Origin: Clostridia bacterium
GTDB lineage: Bacteria > Bacillota > Clostridia > Oscillospirales > CAG-272
Length of the DNA: 5,394 nt
Assembly (NCBI GenBank): GCA_017624795.1
Contig: JAGAMJ010000068.1
Location: 1-5,394 of the forward strand
Direction of reading: 5' to 3'
A model generated the notes under the pieces. It ran no database searches. It was not told where the DNA came from and was given only the letters and a program-made list of their open reading frames with translations. Position numbers and translations under genes: made by a program. The first letter of the stretch is position 1; each line of letters starts with the position of its first letter. Positions 4,745 through 5,394 of the stretch are shown here, piece after piece.

Positions 4745-5394
4745 ATGTATTTGCCGGGAGAAGATTTGCAATGCGGTGTTTTTGACAGCAAGATCCTTCG
4801 AGGGGGGCACACGAAAAGTCAGGACCGCAAGGTGACGTATTTTGAGCTGGAGCTCTTTCATACAACAAGCGGCACAAGCTATGTTGATAAGGGGCGTTAC
4901 CCCGCGCGTCGTGGGATGCTGCTTTGCGCAAAGCCCGGGCAGATCCGCCACAGCGAATTTCCCGTGCGGTGCAGCTTTTTGCGTATTAAGGCGGGAATTG
5001 ACGCCGATGTCGACCGCCTTTTATCGGCGGCGCCCGATTGCTTTTATATTGAGGATGAGGGCAAGATCGAGGAGCTGATGGGGCTGCTTGCCAAAATGGG
5101 CACATACGCTGTCAGCTCTGCGCCCGAGGCACTGAACGCAGTGCGTATGAACGCGGGCCTTTTTGAGATCCTTTACCGTTGCGTGAGAGTGTGGCAGGGC
5201 GCACGCGAGGCGGTGCCTGACACGCCCATCCATCGTGTCGCGCGCGATGCGTGTGACTATATCAATGAAAAGTTTTGCACAGATTGCTCGCTGAAAGCGA
5301 TCGCCGAGGCACTGCACGTTTCCCCGAATTATCTGCACACGGTCTTTCGGCAAAGCATGGGCATCACCCCGTTTGAGCTGGTGACGGCAAGGCG
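4745..5394 (+). CDS. AraC-family transcriptional regulator (partial, C-terminus off right edge)
   Basis: 216 residues are visible with no stop before the edge; a full protein would probably extend about 45-60 residues more. The ATG at 4745 has GGAGG at 4735-4739, 5 nt upstream. Residues 1-95 look like the N-terminal cupin-type sensing domain of this family (RYPARRGMLLCAKPGQIRHSEF at about 51-72, the usual Gly-Pro-Gly/His region). A helical linker spans about 105-165. From 168 the DNA-binding region begins: CSLKAIAEALHVSPNYLHTVFRQSMGITPFELV at 181-213 is the first helix-turn-helix, with SPNYLHTVFRQ as its recognition helix. The second helix-turn-helix is beyond the window. It is divergent from the four-gene catabolic operon, so it most likely senses the pathway substrate or an intermediate and activates that operon. 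The family call is strong; the ligand is unknown. Confidence 0.92.
   Translation, partial: MYLPGEDLQCGVFDSKILRGGHTKSQDRKVTYFELELFHTTSGTSYVDKGRYPARRGMLLCAKPGQIRHSEFPVRCSFLRIKAGIDADVDRLLSAAPDCFYIEDEGKIEELMGLLAKMGTYAVSSAPEALNAVRMNAGLFEILYRCVRVWQGAREAVPDTPIHRVARDACDYINEKFCTDCSLKAIAEALHVSPNYLHTVFRQSMGITPFELVTAR

Overview
This window looks like chromosomal DNA from a Gram-positive, Clostridia-type (Firmicutes) bacterium, plausibly an uncultured gut anaerobe. This is inferred from strong GGAGG-type ribosome binding sites, AT-rich intergenic DNA with consensus sigma-A promoters, Clostridia-like protein sequences and an acidic Glu/Val/Ala/Pro repeat tail. No rRNA, tRNA or marker gene is present, so nothing finer than class can be argued.

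Left part (1-1321, minus strand): the first 440 residues of a large membrane protein that runs off the left edge. It has a signal peptide, a beta-rich extracellular region, three membrane segments, a Lys/Ala-rich helix, and a 39-bp tandem repeat encoding the 13-residue unit EEAPVEEVAEAVV. Positions 1322-1598 hold no gene. They contain this gene's ribosome binding site, a leader with a possible hairpin, an extended -10 promoter with A-tracts behind it, and the terminator of the next operon.

Middle (1599-4601, minus strand): a tight four-gene operon, transcribed as metallo-beta-lactamase-fold hydrolase (UlaG/UPF0173-like), mandelate-racemase/enolase-family sugar-acid dehydratase, small cupin, and short-chain dehydrogenase/reductase. 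Gaps are 15 bp, 7 bp and a 4-bp ATGA overlap, and a clear intrinsic terminator ends it at 1541-1584. The enzyme set fits a non-phosphorylative sugar or sugar-acid route: NAD(P)-dependent oxidation, lactone hydrolysis, then dehydration to a 2-keto-3-deoxy acid. The substrate cannot be read from the sequence.

Right part (4602-5394): a 143-bp divergent control region, then the first 216 residues of an AraC-family regulator on the plus strand, cut by the right edge. The regulator has a perfect-consensus promoter (TTGACA, 17 bp, TATAAT). The operon has an extended -10 promoter with no recognisable -35. The two promoters face each other with predicted start sites about 5 bp apart, and an AT-rich palindrome is centred near -41.5 of the operon promoter. 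This suggests a regulator-controlled, mutually exclusive switch.
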